Source: Lachnospiraceae bacterium (lineage in GTDB: Bacteria > Bacillota_A > Clostridia > Lachnospirales > Lachnospiraceae). Taken from it: a stretch of DNA of 7,343 nt. Shown here piece by piece: positions 6,038 to 7,343 of this stretch; position 1 is the stretch's first letter; every line of letters starts with the position of its first letter. A model generated the notes under the pieces. The model saw only the letters and a program-made list of their open reading frames with translations. It was not told where the DNA came from and searched no databases. The stretch covers positions 1 to 7,343 of the forward strand of contig JAFYAD010000285.1 of the NCBI GenBank assembly GCA_017540915.1, written 5' to 3'. Position numbers and translations under genes: made by a program.

Positions 6038-7343
6038 ATATAATCCCTCTCAGAATCTCCGAGAACTTCACTGCCCCTGCTGCCGACAGATGATCCATGT
6101 CGAAAAAATCCTCCGGCGTGAAGTTGCCGTCCTCCACCAGCTCGCGGAAATCCAGCAGATTTACCATATGCGGTGTCTCGTTCAAAAAAGCGTTCATTTC
6201 GGCTTTCATGGCAGGCTCTATACGCTCCTCATACTCCGGTGAAAACGGCGGAAACACCACAAATACAGCCATGTCATGCTCTTCTGCAACGGAAAAGATC
6301 TGTTCCAGACACGACCTGTTTTTCAACGGAGTATCACTCTGCGGCTTGTACAACCTGTTGTGGTCCGCTGTCCTGATACCGGCAAACCGGGCTCTTTCAT
6401 CCTCAGATGCCTCCGCCCACACAAGACCTCTGTATTTTTCCTCACAGTTATCCTCTCTGGTGTACAGCTCGTTGAAAAAATTGCCTTTACTGTATATGAG
6501 CTCTTTTGCTGCTGCCTCCGCCTTCATACGATCCGCTATGCACAACCCGGAATTAACCGCCACATTGCTCCAGGGATCCCACTCACCGTATACTGCTCCG
6601 TAAACAGACCTCTGTATCTCCTGTCCCATGCGGCTTTTACTCATATCGTCATACAGAGCGTACTCTCCGAGCAGCAGCACCAGCCTGTCAAAACGCGCTC
6701 TCCGGTGCTCCACCGCCTCTCTCAGTATTCCAAGCTGAGCCGAAAGATCGGCAGATGTGACTGAGAGATTTACCGCTGTCGGCAAAACACTCATATCAAT
6801 ATCCGTCAGTCCGTAAGAGGATCCCAGGATCAGCGTGTCAGCCTCCGGCAAAACAGAGGCCTTCAGCATGCCGTCAAGATATACATAGGTATAATTTGCG
6901 GAAAGATACTCTCTTAAGACAGCGGGAAGATCCGGCTCCAGCCCCGCTCGTTTCCTCGCCTCAAAATACACCCTGTCAAAGATACTGTAAACCTGCGATT
7001 CCCTGCGATCCCCGGACCAGGGCTTTGTGTTCGCCAGAAAGTGGATTATATGCGCGCCTGCGCACACCTCAGCGGTGACATTCACCGTCCCTGCTGTGGT
7101 ATTATCTGCCGTATCACCGGCAGCATTTTCTGCTGTCCCTGCAGAAATATTCTCCGTCCCTGCTGCCGTATTGACTGCCGTCCCTGACAGTGCTCTCACC
7201 TCTCTGTAACTAAGGAATCTGCTGTTTATGGCATCCTCTCCATGCCTTTCTGCCGCTTCACCGTCATATTCACTGTTCCAGGCATGAGCCACTTCTCCCT
7301 GCTCTCCCCCGCCCCCGGGGATTTTTCTGCCGTCCGTGATATA
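6030..7343 (-). CDS. GT8-type glycosyltransferase C-terminus fused to an SGNH-like domain (5' end outside window)
   Basis: The frame is open to the window edge without a stop, so the true start lies beyond 7343; an internal GTG at 7290-7292 is only a convenient numbering point (residue 1). HIIHFLANTKPW (81-92) matches the end of GT8 glycosyltransferases, where the His of 'IIHf.g..KPW' (His84) binds the metal and Lys90 contacts UDP; the preceding HAWNSEYD also fits. Residues about 125-420 look SGNH/GDSL-like: LILGSSYG (154-161, candidate nucleophile Ser158/159), LLLGEYALYDD (206-216) and DMDHLSAAGA (398-407, the DxxH pair Asp398/His401). SGNH proteins in glycan clusters often remove or move acyl groups. 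A combined sugar transfer and acyl modification role in surface glycan assembly is inferred. A low-complexity Thr/Ala/Asn/Gly stretch (37-74) precedes the GT8 motif. Its C-terminus overlaps a small ORF leading to the GH3 gene. Confidence 0.75.
   Translation of the reverse strand, partial: YITDGRKIPGGGGEQGEVAHAWNSEYDGEAAERHGEDAINSRFLSYREVRALSGTAVNTAAGTENISAGTAENAAGDTADNTTAGTVNVTAEVCAGAHIIHFLANTKPWSGDRRESQVYSIFDRVYFEARKRAGLEPDLPAVLREYLSANYTYVYLDGMLKASVLPEADTLILGSSYGLTDIDMSVLPTAVNLSVTSADLSAQLGILREAVEHRRARFDRLVLLLGEYALYDDMSKSRMGQEIQRSVYGAVYGEWDPWSNVAVNSGLCIADRMKAEAAAKELIYSKGNFFNELYTREDNCEEKYRGLVWAEASEDERARFAGIRTADHNRLYKPQSDTPLKNRSCLEQIFSVAEEHDMAVFVVFPPFSPEYEERIEPAMKAEMNAFLNETPHMVNLLDFRELVEDGNFTPEDFFDMDHLSAAGAVKFSEILRGIIYE
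7071..7184 (-). repeat. Degenerate in-frame Gly-Thr-Ala-Asn repeat in the glycosyltransferase
   Basis: Five imperfect units of 7-9 codons each begin with Gly (GTAVNTAA, GTENISA, GTAENAA, GDTADNTTA, GTVNVTA). At the DNA level the segments 7085-7112 and 7154-7181 match at 24 of 28 bases, 69 bases apart. All length changes are in frame. The stretch lies just before the IIHF..KPW motif, where GT8 proteins usually have a short loop. Confidence 0.75.

Noticed and set aside
6097..6764. Plus-strand ORFs of 162 and 168 codons opposite the SGNH-like domain
   Set aside because: No ribosome site or family motif; the minus frame carries GSSYG and DMDHL motifs and is continuous.
7290..7292. GTG as the true start of the GT8/SGNH gene
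   Set aside because: No ribosome site precedes it, the frame stays open to the window edge, and the GT8 motif would lie too near an N-terminus.

Overview
The window looks like a chromosomal piece from a Clostridia-type Firmicute, most likely a Lachnospiraceae (Butyrivibrio/Ruminococcus-like). The reasons are strong GGAGG-type ribosome binding sites, a domain-permuted family 3 glycosidase of the kind known from Butyrivibrio and Ruminococcus, and a Ser/Thr kinase of a clostridial type. The genus is inferred. By eye the base composition is balanced and similar throughout.

Left block (1-1850): a complete minus-strand protein kinase gene (4-963) carries two tandem zinc ribbons. It is divergent from a plus-strand gene (1315-1776) for a small, probably XRE-like helix-turn-helix protein. 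The 351-bp gap between them holds a near-identical 22-base direct repeat in the kinase leader, three short palindromes or inverted repeats, and a possible leader ORF. The kinase reading frame begins after the glycine-rich loop. A loop-like peptide (IIGKGS) lies just upstream in the same frame but is cut off by a TAA, so the N-lobe is either naturally short or broken.

Centre and right (1880-7343): three large minus-strand genes read in the same direction with small gaps. In transcription order they are a 5'-incomplete gene fusing the C-terminal end of a GT8-type glycosyltransferase to an SGNH-like domain (6030 to beyond 7343), a 946-residue permuted GH3 glycosidase (3105-5945), and a CPBP-family membrane protease-like protein (1880-3001). 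A bidirectional terminator at 1804-1838 separates this run from the convergent HTH gene. Two unlisted small ORFs sit at the two junctions: 26 codons at 5957-6037, with its own Shine-Dalgarno, and 43 codons at 2977-3108, whose start overlaps the GH3 stop as ATGA.

Taken together, the right part suggests a glycan-related transcription unit: a surface glycan transferase/esterase-like protein, a cytoplasmic exo-glycosidase, and a membrane protein of uncertain role. The left part looks like a small signalling pair in which a kinase may act on, or be controlled by, the HTH protein. No IS element, CRISPR array, tRNA or rRNA was seen. The least expected features are the missing kinase P-loop, the tandem leader repeats, the two junction small ORFs, and the Thr/Ala/Asn/Gly repeat inserted in the glycosyltransferase end.
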